Assembly (NCBI GenBank): GCA_013365325.1
Contig: JABVXV010000063.1
Location: 124,001-188,000 of the forward strand
Origin: Dipetalonema caudispina
Taxonomy: Eukaryota > Nematoda > Chromadorea > Rhabditida > Onchocercidae
Direction of reading: 5' to 3'
Length of the DNA stretch: 64,000 bases
Part shown: positions 39,201 through 51,200 of the stretch, in pieces
Position numbering within the stretch: the first letter of the stretch is position 1
Layout of the letters: each line of letters opens with the position of its first letter
Program-made: the position numbers and the translations under genes
Notes under the pieces: model-generated
Seen by the model: only the letters and a program-made list of their open reading frames with translations
Database searches by the model: none
Told to the model about the DNA's origin: nothing

Positions 39201-40015
39201 TGAGTTAAACAGATGTAAAATGAGTATCAGAAATGTAACAAGGAGTTGTTTGACGTAGAAAGTTTGTAGTTTTGAACCATTGGTGGCTGCAATATTTTTC
39301 AATAGGTCCAGAGCTCAGTCCATTTCTGGTTGTCCTCTTCTGAATATATATATGTATATATAAATACACACATACACATACACATACACACACACAGACA
39401 CTGACAGACACACACACACACACTGCACCTCGCTGAAAACGCATCTTCGCCAATTGCATTGAGATGCCATCTGTTAAATTTTGAGCATACTCCATAACTG
39501 CTACTTTTAGTGTCCCTTTTCTGATGCTTACTGCGCTTTGCTAATTCCGCACAGATCCCACCGTTATGGGTTATGTACTTTAGCCAACATTTTTTACAGT
39601 ACTGAAACAGTCCCTAATGTACTTATCCGGAAACTAATTCCACAACATGTTCTTTTATTCTGCTCAACCAAGAGCTCTACAACGATTATCCATCGCTCCA
39701 CAGGGAGCCGAAACACGACTAGTACGACAAATTGCTGAAGTGATTGCAAAGCCATCTACCGCATCAACTGCGACAGAAAATGAACGACAAAGGAAAGAAC
39801 AGGAAAAGGATCAAGGAATGGATAACGCTGACCAACATCGAAATATAACTATTCGAAGTTCATCCTTAGCAGATACCTCACGCTATTCAACGTCTGATAT
39901 ACAGTTAGACAAGAAATCCAACAGGCACTACTATCGACGACCGACGGTAACTATACAAAGCGATGGACGAATTACCATCGGTGGGTTAGGCCGTATTTCA
40001 CTTCCAAGTGCCTAA
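24250..40015 (+). CDS. Unrecognised protein, four exons with two giant introns
   Basis: Function unknown. Proposed exons are 24250-24373, 24427-24501, 31950-32105 and 39675-40015: 696 nt, 231 residues plus stop. Phases match at every junction (1/2, 1/2, 1/2). The start reads MSVFVPPALNADQEEGRLF, then RMLRHPTKREYSAVRII and ADQISKTTAGISIIIL. The third exon gives ERFNPALALFKTAGLIR and a Ser/Arg-rich stretch. The last exon has RLVRQIAEVIAKP, a Lys/Glu/Gln-rich segment likely to be coiled or disordered, and ends HYYRRPTVTIQSDG and GLGRISLPSA. I see no signal peptide or certain membrane helix. Exons 1-2 and the last exon look convincingly coding; linking them across 7.4-kb and 7.6-kb introns is inference, and they could belong to two genes or there may be extra exons. 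Confidence 0.5.
27477..27538. repeat. Short direct repeat, 46-bp period
   Basis: CTAGCTATTCGACGTC (27477-27492) recurs as CTAGCTATTCAACTTC (27523-27538), with two mismatches in 16. It is small and of unknown origin. Confidence 0.5.
27699..27723. repeat. 25-bp near-perfect palindrome
   Basis: Twelve-base arms, CTTCTGTCTTGA and TCAAGACAGAAG, are separated by a single T, and a T run follows. It could form a cruciform or be a remnant of a transposon end. Confidence 0.75.
31701..31752. repeat. TATG/TG microsatellite
   Basis: Interrupted (TG)n and TATG repeats. Open frames crossing this tract encode Met/Cys/Val or His/Thr repeats and should not be taken as genes. Confidence 0.9.
33114..33575 (-). 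other. Unexplained 153-codon open frame
   Basis: The longest open frame in this 7.6-kb stretch. It is Ser/Phe/Thr-rich, with no domain I recognise and no obvious splice partner. It lies about 2.2 kb beyond the integrase remnant in the 3' direction of the retroelement, so it might be element-derived, or chance. Confidence 0.15.
35720..37960 (-). mobile_element. Decayed Ty3/gypsy-like retrotransposon pol relic
   Basis: The minus strand, read from 37.96 kb downwards, carries frameshifted and stop-interrupted traces of LTR-retrotransposon pol in canonical order. At 37953-37633 is a segment with EDLFKDDKEMLNDV that resembles the region before the reverse transcriptase. At 36917-36732, FEEFKAISALTKDLML resembles the connection segment after the palm. 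At about 36.5-36.2 kb is an RNase H-like trace (LKSFSSEEQ). At 36019-35816, SDNDTQFTSTEF resembles the integrase core D-N-G-T-Q-F motif, followed in another frame by a PYHP-like region. The spacing between the blocks suits one former pol. No intact frame, primer-binding site or LTR pair was identified, so it is surely inactive. Bel/Pao instead of Ty3/gypsy is possible. Confidence 0.66.
39343..39422. repeat. TATA then CA/CATACA microsatellite
   Basis: About 80 bp of TATATA followed by ACACATACACA and ACACAC units, about 250 bp upstream of the last exon of the unknown gene. Confidence 0.93.
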
Positions 40016-41907
40016 TTACTGTCAATCATCACCTTAGCAGCAAAAGATGCCTTTCTTTTCATTCATTTTGACGTTAGTGGAAAGTTTTTTTATGATAGCG
40101 ACTTTGTGGATATAGAAGAACTGTGATTGTAATGTTACTCAAATCAGCAATGTTGTAAGCGTTGTACTTAAAGCCTCAGCAGTCTAATGATTGAAAACAT
40201 ATACTCTTAATCATTTCAGTTCAATTATTCAAAAAAAAAGTAAATGGAAACTTGAAGATACTCAATCATATAGACTTTGATTATTTGAGTCCAAGATGTG
40301 GTTAGGCTCGATCTCAATAAGTAAGTTCAGAAATAGACAAAGTAAAGGATTCCTCTGTAACATTTCAGTGATCCCCTTCCCCTTCCCTTCTGTTTTATTC
40401 TGTCAATAATCAGATTTTCGATGATGCCGAACATGATCTGTATCATCGGAAATTTAATTATTAGCAGAAGGGACTCATTAGTTATAGAAGGATTTTTTGG
40501 CTTCCAATTTTTTTTATTATTTTAGTTTTTGTGGCATTTGAAAGTGTGCTGCTTCTTGTAACCTTCATTCATAAAAACAAAGGCTCATTTCAATCAAAGG
40601 GCAAATCTTTATATAATCAAAGTGATTTATATTTACTTAAGTGTAGTAAAATTCGTTTTATTGAAGCATCAACCTTTTGAATACGTCGTTTCAAAAAAAA
40701 TTCTGATAAAAGATTGTGGTAATACTATTTTACAACTAAAATTTCTAAACGATATAATAAATTAGTTGGTAAGTTATGCAGAATGTATCACATACGAGTT
40801 TATGAGACTGACGTTACCTCAGTGTTACTATTTGTCGTTTAAGATCTTGATGGTCATTTTGTGTCGTCCTATCCACTTTGTTGATGCATATTGCTAACTG
40901 TGAATCTTTATTCTTTGATGTAACCAAAACTTTTTAATGCATGCTGCTTCTATGAATCTTTTCTTTTAATCTTTTTTATTTGAAGAGGGAGGGAGGATAG
41001 GGATAATTTGTTGAAAAATGGATGGGACGAAATGTTCTCTGCAGGGTAAACTAGATATGATTGTTTTTCGGTTAGCGTGCTGAAAAATGCACGATTGAAA
41101 AAAATTTAGGCTAAATGGATGCATCACGCTTTTAATTCCCTGAAGATTTGTTTAAGTTCATCCAAACATATTATCCTGCTGAACAACGTTCTGCGTTCAG
41201 ATCATATATGGAATTACGATTTGATCTATAAATTCTTTTATAACATTATCTGGTGACATAAAAATTTTTAACACTAAACTTTCATATCACAAATCAAAAT
41301 AACAACAACAAAATGCATAGAATCAGAGGTTACAAGCGTTCATCTTGTTTTCTTCAATTTTTCTTTTTTGTACTTGATATTAATATCGTCTCATTAATAT
41401 CTATTCAAAGACGCTGCCTAGACAAAATAAATATAAAACTGAATCAACGTTTCACTGATGCATATAAGAATCATATTCATTTATAATATTTATTTACGAT
41501 TTAGAAATTTATTATAATGAGCAAATACTGCATGTAAACATAGGCAATTAAGTAGATTTCATTAATTTATTATTCAAGTCTGTGATGATACTGATGTCTG
41601 CTGATGAAATAATGTTTTAAAATATGACGCAATCCATTCATAATAAAGCAAATAAGACAAACAAAAAAATTAATGTTGATTGCGTAATGATGCATATTTT
41701 GCGTGCTATATATTGAAAGAAGTGAAGTTCAGAGAAGCTGGGTTCCCAAGTTTTAAATTATGTATTAAAAAAATAAAGTAATATCCATCAGTTTTTTTAT
41801 TCGCTCGATAGCATTCACTAAATACCGGTGTCGTTGGGTTAAAATAAAGATTCAGAAAGTTCGAATTTTAAGTGAATTCCGATTATAGATTTAAAGTGCG
41901 CAGGAAA
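40016..41907. other. Gap between the unknown gene and the TWK channel gene
   Basis: About 1.9 kb of AT-rich DNA. It should contain the 3' UTR of the unknown gene and the channel promoter. No further gene or RNA was recognised. Confidence 0.5.
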
Positions 41908-44900
41908 ATGGGTGAGATTGATTTCGTTATAATTGAAATAAAATTTTCAATTTTATGTATAAGAAAATCTAATAGCCGTAACTGTAGATCACGTCACAAC
42001 TCGATGGGATGGTATTCCGCTTACGTCGCAGTCAGCGCTACTGGAAACAGAAGATGGTGCGACGGTCATTACGGAAACGATGAAAGAGGATGAAACACGG
42101 GAATCAAAAAATTGTTCAAAACGTACAGGAAAGGTCCATTTATTAACAAGTTATTCAATGAAGAAGTTGACAGATACACATCGAAACCTAATTATGTCAT
42201 AGGAAAAGAAAATAAGACGAATTTTTAAAATTTCTCTTGTGCTCTATTATTTTCTAAATTCTTCTTCCTCTTGCTACCATGCAACTCTTACGTTTTTCTT
42301 AATTGCAGAATAAGCAGATCTGCTACATTTTAGAGGATGGGAAGCAAACTTTTACCTGGCAGAAAAGTAATATTGGTAAAAAAAATTTAGTATGACAGGA
42401 AAAAATTGTGATTGATAGGAATCTCTCATCTTAAATCTTCTTACTCAGTGTTTTTGAGATTCAGCATGAAGAACTTACGGCAAAAAAATTTTGGTCAAGA
42501 TCCCATCCAGTGAACAAAATTTGAATATTTGACTTCGTACAGACAAAAAAACACAATTTTAATAAGTTGTAACTGTTTTCTGCTTTAATTAAAAGAACTT
42601 CGTTATGACCATTTCCCGTCTCTGTTCTTCCATCCAATTGTAGAAATCATGTTGCTCTCATAGCTCATTTGCACAGTCTTGTGCAAACTGCACTTTCTTG
42701 TTCGATGTTTTTTACAGTTGTGCTTATTAAGTTATCTACGTGAAGTATATATCAAAGATTAACTGAAATATTCTACGAATGAATTATCTTCTCAAGTTTA
42801 CAGTTTACAAAATGCATTAAGACTTAATATTCACACTTGGAGGGATAAAACTTTGCCAAAATTTTAATTTCTACTAAAACAAATACAAGGACTTTCTTCT
42901 AAAGTAATTGTTCGCATTTACTTCGTTAAATAAATTACTGTTTACTTTCTTAGTTAGTCGTTATGATTGAAATCCCCTAAAGCATATGTAGAATTTTGAA
43001 TTTTGTAAATAATCCCATCTTTTTGACTTTATTAAACTCAAGCACTCTAAAGTGTGAAATAAGTTGACTTAGCAACCTAAACTGTATTATTCATTATTAA
43101 ACGATATTATAACCTCTAAAGGTTTAGCTCTTCGATATTTTCGCTTATTTACAAGCATCAATCAACGTTGATCCTTTTTGTTCAGAGTTATTTTGCTATC
43201 ATTCTATTTTAGTTTTGGCACACATTCTTCCTTCGAATCTATGTTGTTGAAAAGTCTTAGGAATAAATGCAACCTCATGAAATTTTATGCATATGAAAAA
43301 TCCTATTGCAGTTGTAACAAGTTCAATTGCAGAAAAATTTCAAAATTTAAACATAAATCATTTAGCAAGTAAAATACCAAACAACTAACATTATTGATAG
43401 AAAAAAGTGACTCAATTTCTCAAAATGTCGTGAGGAACATTCATTTTATTCTTTACAATTAGTGTTGGGAATAGTAAAACAATTCTTTTAAATAGGAGTT
43501 ATGATTTCTCATATTGTACCATTCAGTGTTACTAAAGTCGCTCCTATTAATTGCTGCTCTCAATTATTAATTATATCTTAATAACTCCAAAACTTCTCTA
43601 ATATTTTTCATTTATTTAGGCAGTTAACATAACGAACGGAAGCAGGCATAAATGTATGCATCAAGTAGTTTTTTATGCAGATTGTGAAGATAAAACAGTA
43701 TCTGTTTTAGCTTTCCGATCGTATTCGAAACGTTATTTGAATGCCTAAAGTTATATTTGCATTTAAAAGTCTTTGATACTGACGAAACAATGAACAGTTA
43801 GATGAAGCATGCAATCTTCCTCAAAAAAGATTTCTACCACCTTTTCCTCTGGAAGCATACGAAATGAAAAACGATTATGATGAGAATGCTGCAGAAGCTA
43901 AAACTAAAAATAAGTAAATGGGTTCAATACGAGTGAGAAATGCCGATATTTGAAATTATATATGACATTGCTCAAATGAAAATTTCTCTATGGTCCAAGT
44001 CAAATGATTTGGTCACAGTGCGGGAAAACTCTAAAAGATGTCGCAAAAACTCATCTTTTGAAAACTGGATTTGATTGAGGCAAAATGTAATTGGTTGGTT
44101 AGGGCAAAAAAAACGACCACACTGCCAGTCTTTGAGTTAAATGTTCACATATAACAACAAGCAATTTGATAAAATAATAGCTATAATTGAAGTTATAATC
44201 AATTATACTAATTGTCTTAAATTTCTGCTGTTTGAAAATATCATTTAATTTAAACAACTATAACATAACATTTGATGCATACAATTTTTATGTATCTTTG
44301 TCAGCATACTCCCATTAATCCAAAATGAATTTTCCCTGAATTTCATTATTAATCCGAAAGTAAAGATATAATGTAAATCAAGTTCATGTAGATGTACAAA
44401 TAAGATATGGAAAATTTTCCCTTAAATTAGGACTGAAATTTCTTTCTCGAATTGAAACGAAAGAAACACTTGAATTGAACGAATGAAGATTTCACTAGTG
44501 TATTGTAATTAAAAGAAGAGAGCTTGAGTTGCTAAAGATTTCTAATCAGAAAAACCTTTTTGAATGATTCGGAAGTGTTAATGCATTACAACTACTATTA
44601 TGAAGATAAAAGCTAGAAATGATGGTTCAGCAACACTCTTTTTTAGTAAATATGTTATAATCGGAAGTAATACAAATTCTGACGGTAATGGTAAAAAATT
44701 GTTTGAAGAAAGCTACCATCCTATTTCTTTCAGCTGTTCAAAATCTTGATTCCCCATGTGATACTAGTAACAGTATTAATTGGTTATTTGTGTCTTGGTG
44801 CATGGATTCTCATGGCATTGGAAACAAGCACAGAATTGATGGCTCGATCTCGGAAATTAATTCATTTGTCCAATATCATGACAAATTTCACAGCCGACAG

Positions 44901-47900
44901 TTGGAGGATTTTAAATGATGCACAACTGGGAATCCATTCAATTGGTCGTTCTGAATGGGCTACAATTTTCAGGTTTCCTTGACTTTGATTATTAACTTAA
45001 AGAGCTGACAGAATAAAAGAAAATTACTACAATCCTTTCGTGTTCAATAAAACTCATAAGTCTACAGGGAGTATATGATATCAGTAGCAGAAACAGTGGA
45101 TGATCGACGTCCGATTCGTAAAGAGCTTCGAAAACCAGATGACATTGATAACATACACAACAAGTGGACTTTCCCAACTGCCTTATTATATGTTCTTACT
45201 GTCCTCACTACATGTGGTACAACTTCTCCAAGCTTCATTTATTTGATTGAATCAACTAGCAAAGATTTGTAAAATTTCGGCGAACTTTACAATGTGACGG
45301 TGATACAAAAAGATTCATACAACGGAATTGTTCCGCTAGACAATATTTCAGGATATGGTGAAGTATCAGTCGATACAGATTTAGGAAAAGTATTTGCGGT
45401 AGCATTCGCTTTAGTTGGCATACCTCTCATGTTTATCACGGCTGCAGATATAGGCAAATTTCTGTCGGAAACATTGCTTCGTTTCGTTTCGAACTGGAAC
45501 AAGGTGTCACACAAAATGAAGGTGTTCATTGGAATTGCTAACATTGTATCGCTTTGGAAGCATTTAAGTTTTTTTGATAAGAATGAGATTGAAATATGGA
45601 AAATGTTTAATTTGATCGTATCCACCATTTATCACAATACCTTCTTAACTTAGTAGACTATACTTGTTTTTGATGATGCTGCTCCACTGTCATTTACAAC
45701 GTTTACAATTTTTTTGTATGAACAAATTCAGCAAATACTATTTCGAAAACGTTATATGCGAAGGAAGTCATCACAATCAACAAGTGGTCACTCCGATATT
45801 ATAGATATTTTTGGCGTAGAAGGAAGCGACGGGAAATTATGGTTCCCAATTGGTATATTTTAATTTTTTAATTTTGACTGATGTTCTGAAAGTTTTCTAG
45901 TAAATATCTAATTATGATCGCAGTGCTTACTTGAATGATCATGGTCTATCATTGAAGTATGAGGTACTTAAACCCTCGGATTTCTGATATGAGAAGCACT
46001 TTTTTCAAAAGCAAGGAGACTGATAATTTCTCTGTTAAAGATTCGATAAGTTTTCATCTGATCCAGGAGCTTATGTGTCATGCATCTGTCTGTATTGCTC
46101 GATGGGTTCCGCCATGTTCATCAACTGGGAACGTTCGTGGTCTTTCCTACATGCTTTTCATTTTGGCTTCAATCTTATCGTAACTGTCGGCCTTGGCGAT
46201 ATCGTCGTTGTTGATTACATTTTCTTATCACTTATTGTCGCTTTTGTCATCGTTGGTTAGTTCATTCTTCATTTAAATGCATCCTTTCTATTTCCAAACA
46301 CACAAATCACATGTTTCATTCGAGAAAAGTGAGAAAAAATTCAGCTCATTGATTTGAAACCAAAACAAAAGGGATTTTTATTAGCATGCACCACTCAAAT
46401 TCATTAAATATCTTGTAGATTTATAAGATGACAAACTTAAGAAGTATGAAATACTTAGGTTGATCCTGGATTTGATGATATCCCTTGCTTATAATATTAA
46501 CCCATGAAGAGACTTGTCCCATAAGAATAGCAGTTAACTATTTACACCCGTTAAAATCTTCTTAAAAATATCCCCAAAAATTTCGCGATAATGAGCAAGC
46601 ACTTTTGCAAACTTTTATGATGATAGATAAATAATTTTGATCAAAAGTTTGTTGGTTTTGAAATGTTCTGTTGGTGAAAACCATTGCAATGGAATTACTA
46701 AATTTCTATAAGTGCTTTTTTCCCATCGAAACAATACATAAATGTTTAGGGATTTCCCTATAATTGTAGATTTTAATTAGCAAGTAAAACTTTATAAATA
46801 TCTTAAATTTTCGGAATATTTCATTAGCTCTCCAATACAAAAATCAAATTTGTTTTGAATAGTTTGTATGTGTGTAATATAGCTGCTCAATATTTATTTC
46901 TGCTCTTTGTTTAATATCTGTTTCACGTTTTAAAGACAAACATTAAACTGTTAAGGAAAGAAACAAATAATATGTAAATTAATAAAACATAATCCATCAT
47001 AATATTACTGATTCATTTGCTCATTAAGAGAGAAATCCCACTGTCATTTAATAAAGATGAAAACATGAAATCTTAACTTTGTCGAAATTCAAAAGAAACG
47101 GTATCCTGTTATTCTTGGCATTCTAAAAAAACTGCTGATAGGTTTTACTGGCTCCTATAACTCTTGTAGATTTAAGTATACATCCAGTACAAAGAGATAA
47201 GTAAATTTTTCTATTCCATCGTGGGAAGGAGAAGCAGTGGCTTTTTTCTTTTCCTTCATCCACATTTTTATCCGAGAAATCGGTGCGTTAAGTTTTGTAG
47301 TTTAACAGATCTATTATATTATCTACAACAAAATATGTTCACGACGGCTTTCCGAGAAACGTTGGAGATTCTACTCATTTATCATTGTAGTGATAGGCTT
47401 GGTCCGGAAGGAAAAAATGGATCCCTTACTGCTGACTCTTTGATTGTTGTGTTTAAAAATTAGAAGTGAGTGCTTAACTAATGACGCTAATTTGGAGATG
47501 AAGGTTATCTTGAGCTAAATGAAGGAATTGCAAATATGTGGTGATGAGAGAAGAGTAGAATGTTAATTATGCTTCTTCATATATATATATATATATGTCT
47601 TATCAGTGTTTCTACAGGTTTATCAGTTGTTACGATGTGTATTGACCTAGCATCAACACATCTGAAAGCGTATTTTACTCGCTTCCATTATTTCGGACGA
47701 GCTAAAAAATTCCTTGGTATGAGGGAAGAACTGAAGGAAATTGTAGTCCTGTTGAGAGCAATGAGGAGGAAAAAAGGAGGAAAGGTATGCGTAAAATTTT
47801 CATTTATTAAGTTTTATACTGTTAAAAGTAATTGGAATTTTGAACTATCATATATAAAAATATTTCCATTTTCATATCCTTCAGGTCACTTGGAGTGATG

Positions 47901-48100
47901 TTCGGGCATTTCTGGATAGTGAACTACGGGATCGACCATTTGAGCCTCACGAACTTCTTATGAAATTGCGTTTCATCGATGAAACTTCATCTGGAATGTC
48001 GACAATACGCCATAATTCGTTGCAATCCGACTTCTTCCGTGATACCGAATATTTGCGAAGAATAACTGCTTTACGTCCCGAACAACCTGCATATCTGTAA
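41908..48100 (+). CDS. TWK two-pore-domain potassium channel subunit
   Basis: K2P leak channel of the plasma membrane. Certain core exons: 44734-44972, 45068-45216, 45352-45503, 45732-45852, 46067-46255, 47618-47784 and 47885-48100 (stop TAA). In order they encode TM1 (PHVILVTVLIGYLCLGAWIL), an extracellular cap with glycosylation site NFT, pore 1 (ALLYVLTVLTTCGYGE), IPLMFITAADIGKFLSETLL, a basic loop, TM3, pore 2 (HFGFNLIVTVGLGDIV), TM4, the conserved HYFGRAKK tail and a C-terminal cytosolic domain. The first selectivity filter is split by an intron between TTC and GYGE. Proposed N-terminal exons are 41908-41911 (ATG plus G), 41976-42133, 42309-42375, 43802-43913 and 44305-44359. All are phase-consistent, giving 542 residues, but the last two are weak. 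If rejected, the core begins at 44734 with an unknown N-terminus. The specific twk member cannot be named. Confidence 0.9.
47580..47596. repeat. AT dinucleotide tract inside the TWK intron
   Basis: A run of (AT)n lies about 20 bases upstream of the polypyrimidine acceptor of the exon at 47618. Length polymorphism here could bear on that acceptor. Confidence 0.85.
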
Positions 48101-48230
48101 TTAAAGCGTTGCTCTGCCCATCCTATTTGGATCATCATTTTTCTTCATTTTCAACACATTTTTGCATTTGAAAATTCCTAGTAATGATAATGTGAAAGCA
48201 TAAAATTTATCCATGTGGAAAAGTTACGAG

Positions 48231-48236
48231 AATAAA
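48231..48236 (+). terminator. Candidate polyadenylation signal of the TWK gene
   Basis: AATAAA lies 131 bases after the stop codon, the first canonical hexamer downstream. It is a plausible 3' processing signal, unconfirmed. Confidence 0.4.
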
Positions 48237-51200
48237 ATAACTTCAAATCATAATAAAACTTAATGTCCCAGATACATCATCATAAATTGTGATCGCATGA
48301 GTATCAAAGCAACAACCTATACAACATAGTATTAATTTCTCTCTCCTCAATAATCATTTTGCTCATGATTGTGATTTTCTCAAGTAAACAGGGTGTTTTT
48401 TCTGTCAAATTATCCCATCTCGTAACAAATCTCACTTTCCATATCCTTTTATTACTTCATTCGATAATCAATCTGTTTCGTTTCATTTTTTTTTGCATCG
48501 TTGTAATTTATCTCTTTTGTTTTCTTTAGCTGTTCAATGTTTGTGATAGTTAATTTTCCAATTTTTGCTGTCGATTTTAATGAATCAAATTAGTGGATTA
48601 AATTATTTCCGAATAGAAACAATGCAGTTGCGTGTTTCATTCAAACAAGGAAAAGATAAAGTTCGAAATATAATCAATTTGTCAGCGTTGAACCATTAGC
48701 TATTTCAAAATTATAGTGACAAAGAACAGAATTACTACCATTTATATTTTATCTGATTTATTGCTTAATTGCTGAGGTAAACAGGAGAGTTCTGATTACG
48801 GATAATATTGTCCTAATCAAAGTAAGTAACAAAAACTTTGGAGAAATTACATGGATGGAAACAAATTAAACAGAAAAAAAGGTTATGTTAAATGAACAAA
48901 AGCTTTTTATATGTATATTTAAACTTACATTCGTAAACGGCTTATCTGAAAGAACATAGAAAAACAACAGATTTCTGATTTATAAATGCTTCTTCGATCC
49001 CTTTAACTTACTCCTTCTATAACTGCTGGCAATTGTTACAAAAAAAAAAAAAAAAAGAAAAAAAAGAAAAAAAATTCAATTAAGTACGTTTAATGTTTTG
49101 TAAGGTGCAGCATGTTTGCAAAAGCATAAACATTTTTATTAAATCTAAAACATTTGTGAACGAATATGGCCTTCCTTACTACGAATTTTTCACGATTATA
49201 CATTAATCTCATTGTTGATACAGGTGCTGTCAATTTTTTTGGTGACTATTTGAGAAATTAGTGACTAACACCTTTATAAGCTGAAAATTCGAAATTTGGA
49301 AAAAAGTTCTAAAAAAATGAAGCCATATTTAATTGTGTAGCAAGTGATTGCATTCCTTCCCGTACAAGCCAGAATTTCAAAAATTTAAAACCACGTAATT
49401 TAGTTCTTAAAATATTCCCTCAATTGTCGACCTACAAATTTCCGTGGAGAATGGTTTGTTCTACTGATCGGCAAAAACCTTTCCTTCAACTTCTATCCAT
49501 ATTTTTGTCCAGGTAATCTTAAGTTTTAAAGTTAAATTCCTTAGTCATAGGGCACATACACAGAATACTTGGTACTGTGGTGGTCATGACTAATATTGGT
49601 TGACTCCTCAGGAATCAAAGTACGACGAAGTATGTTTTGCTTGTAGCTTTGATGAAATCTTCATGATATTTACAAAAGGACATTAAAATTTCCTTGTTGT
49701 TCTATCTTTCAGTTACTATATCACTTCGTTTTTGAATGGTAAATTAATAATCAATATGAAAGTATAAATGATTTTTCGACCAATTTTACTTTTGAACATT
49801 GCGTCTATTCTTTACATTTTTAAATCATTCTTTGTGAGTTTTGAATAAAATGAATAAGAGGAGAGAAAAGGAATTTTCTTACCACTAATTTTTGTAGTTG
49901 CTGGCTTCAGAAATAATTTTCTACATTTAATTTAAAAAAAAAGACCAAAAAATCGATTACGTAGTTCCCAGAAGTACAAATTGATATAGTTGAAAATATG
50001 TTAAAGAACATCTGACACAATGTACATGGTATCCTTTCCTACTTCACTTATCCTTCAATAATAATCGTTCAATTTAGGGTTCTTACCAAAGAGATATTGC
50101 ATCCTGACACAAAATTAACAAGGATTTGAAGCCTTTGAGAAAAGGCCCAAGTAATGTGTTATCAGTTACGGCGTATTTTATCTCTGTATTAGCGAAATGT
50201 GACTATGAATGGAAACTTTCTTAACTGATGTTTACTTTAAAATCGATTCCTATTTTATACGATTCTTATTGATATTTATATTTAGAAAAATTAAATTAAT
50301 CATTATGAGCTGTCCTTTACAACATAAGACTCTACTGATTGATATCAATTGCTAGTTGATACCTCTTTCCCAAAATATACTTCGACTTATGCTTCTATTC
50401 TTGAATGATGTTATATATTACTTTCACAAGCATTTTTTCGATAACATTTGTTATTTGTGATTATCATGAGTAAGATAGCGTGGAATATGGTTGTGTAGAA
50501 AATGACACAGTTGTCTTAACTTTTTTAGACAAATTTGTTGGCACAAGGTAAGTTCTATTTCCTGATCAAAGCTGAAAATGAATCTAATATGTGAGCAACT
50601 ATTGATATAGTTAAAAAAAGGCATATTACAGTTGATAACATTTAATACTAAACGTAACACTTTCAATGAATTCCGGGAAAACCTCAAATAGGTCGCATTC
50701 TGAATCTTCTCATGCTACTTGAATCAACTCTTAATTAACCTTGAATTTTGCTGCTTGTTATCAAAAAATTATAAACAAAAATCATTTTTATTCGTTAAAT
50801 TCAATTCACACCAACATTTTTTTTTTTTTTTTTTTTTAATTACTATTGAATGAACAACGCCGCATGTTGATGAAAAGGATTGGGAATGAGGATAGTAAAC
50901 AGAGAGCCAAGAAATGTTGAAAAACCATCCTAACTCTATGAATACTGTTCACGTTGTCTCTGCTTACAAATCACGAATTGCTTGTTTGAAGAAGTCAAGT
51001 GAAAGTCTTGCAAGTTTTTAGAATAAAGGAGTGTAATCAAGATCCAGCATTTATGCCGGAATAAATGCTTCATGATTATCGACAAATGCCAAAAGCATAA
51101 TAACAACTTATATTTGTTTGATGAATCGTTACGGACGCCATATTCGAATCAGTACATTTTTATCTCTCTGTTTACGGACGGCAAATGAACACACCGGAAC

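Larger units (their letters stand above)
32106..39674 (+). other. Proposed 7.6-kb second giant intron, hosting a retroelement relic
   Basis: Between exons 3 and 4 of the unknown gene. It carries the antisense gypsy-like relic (about 35.7-38.0 kb), a long minus-strand open frame (33575-33114) of unknown meaning, and a TATA/CA microsatellite at 39343-39422. No sense-strand exon was recognised. Confidence 0.45.

Noticed and set aside
41740..41756. Sequence resembling a nematode spliced-leader core (CCCAAGTTTT)
   Set aside because: Only a partial match to SL1, without the donor site and RNA body expected of an SL RNA gene.
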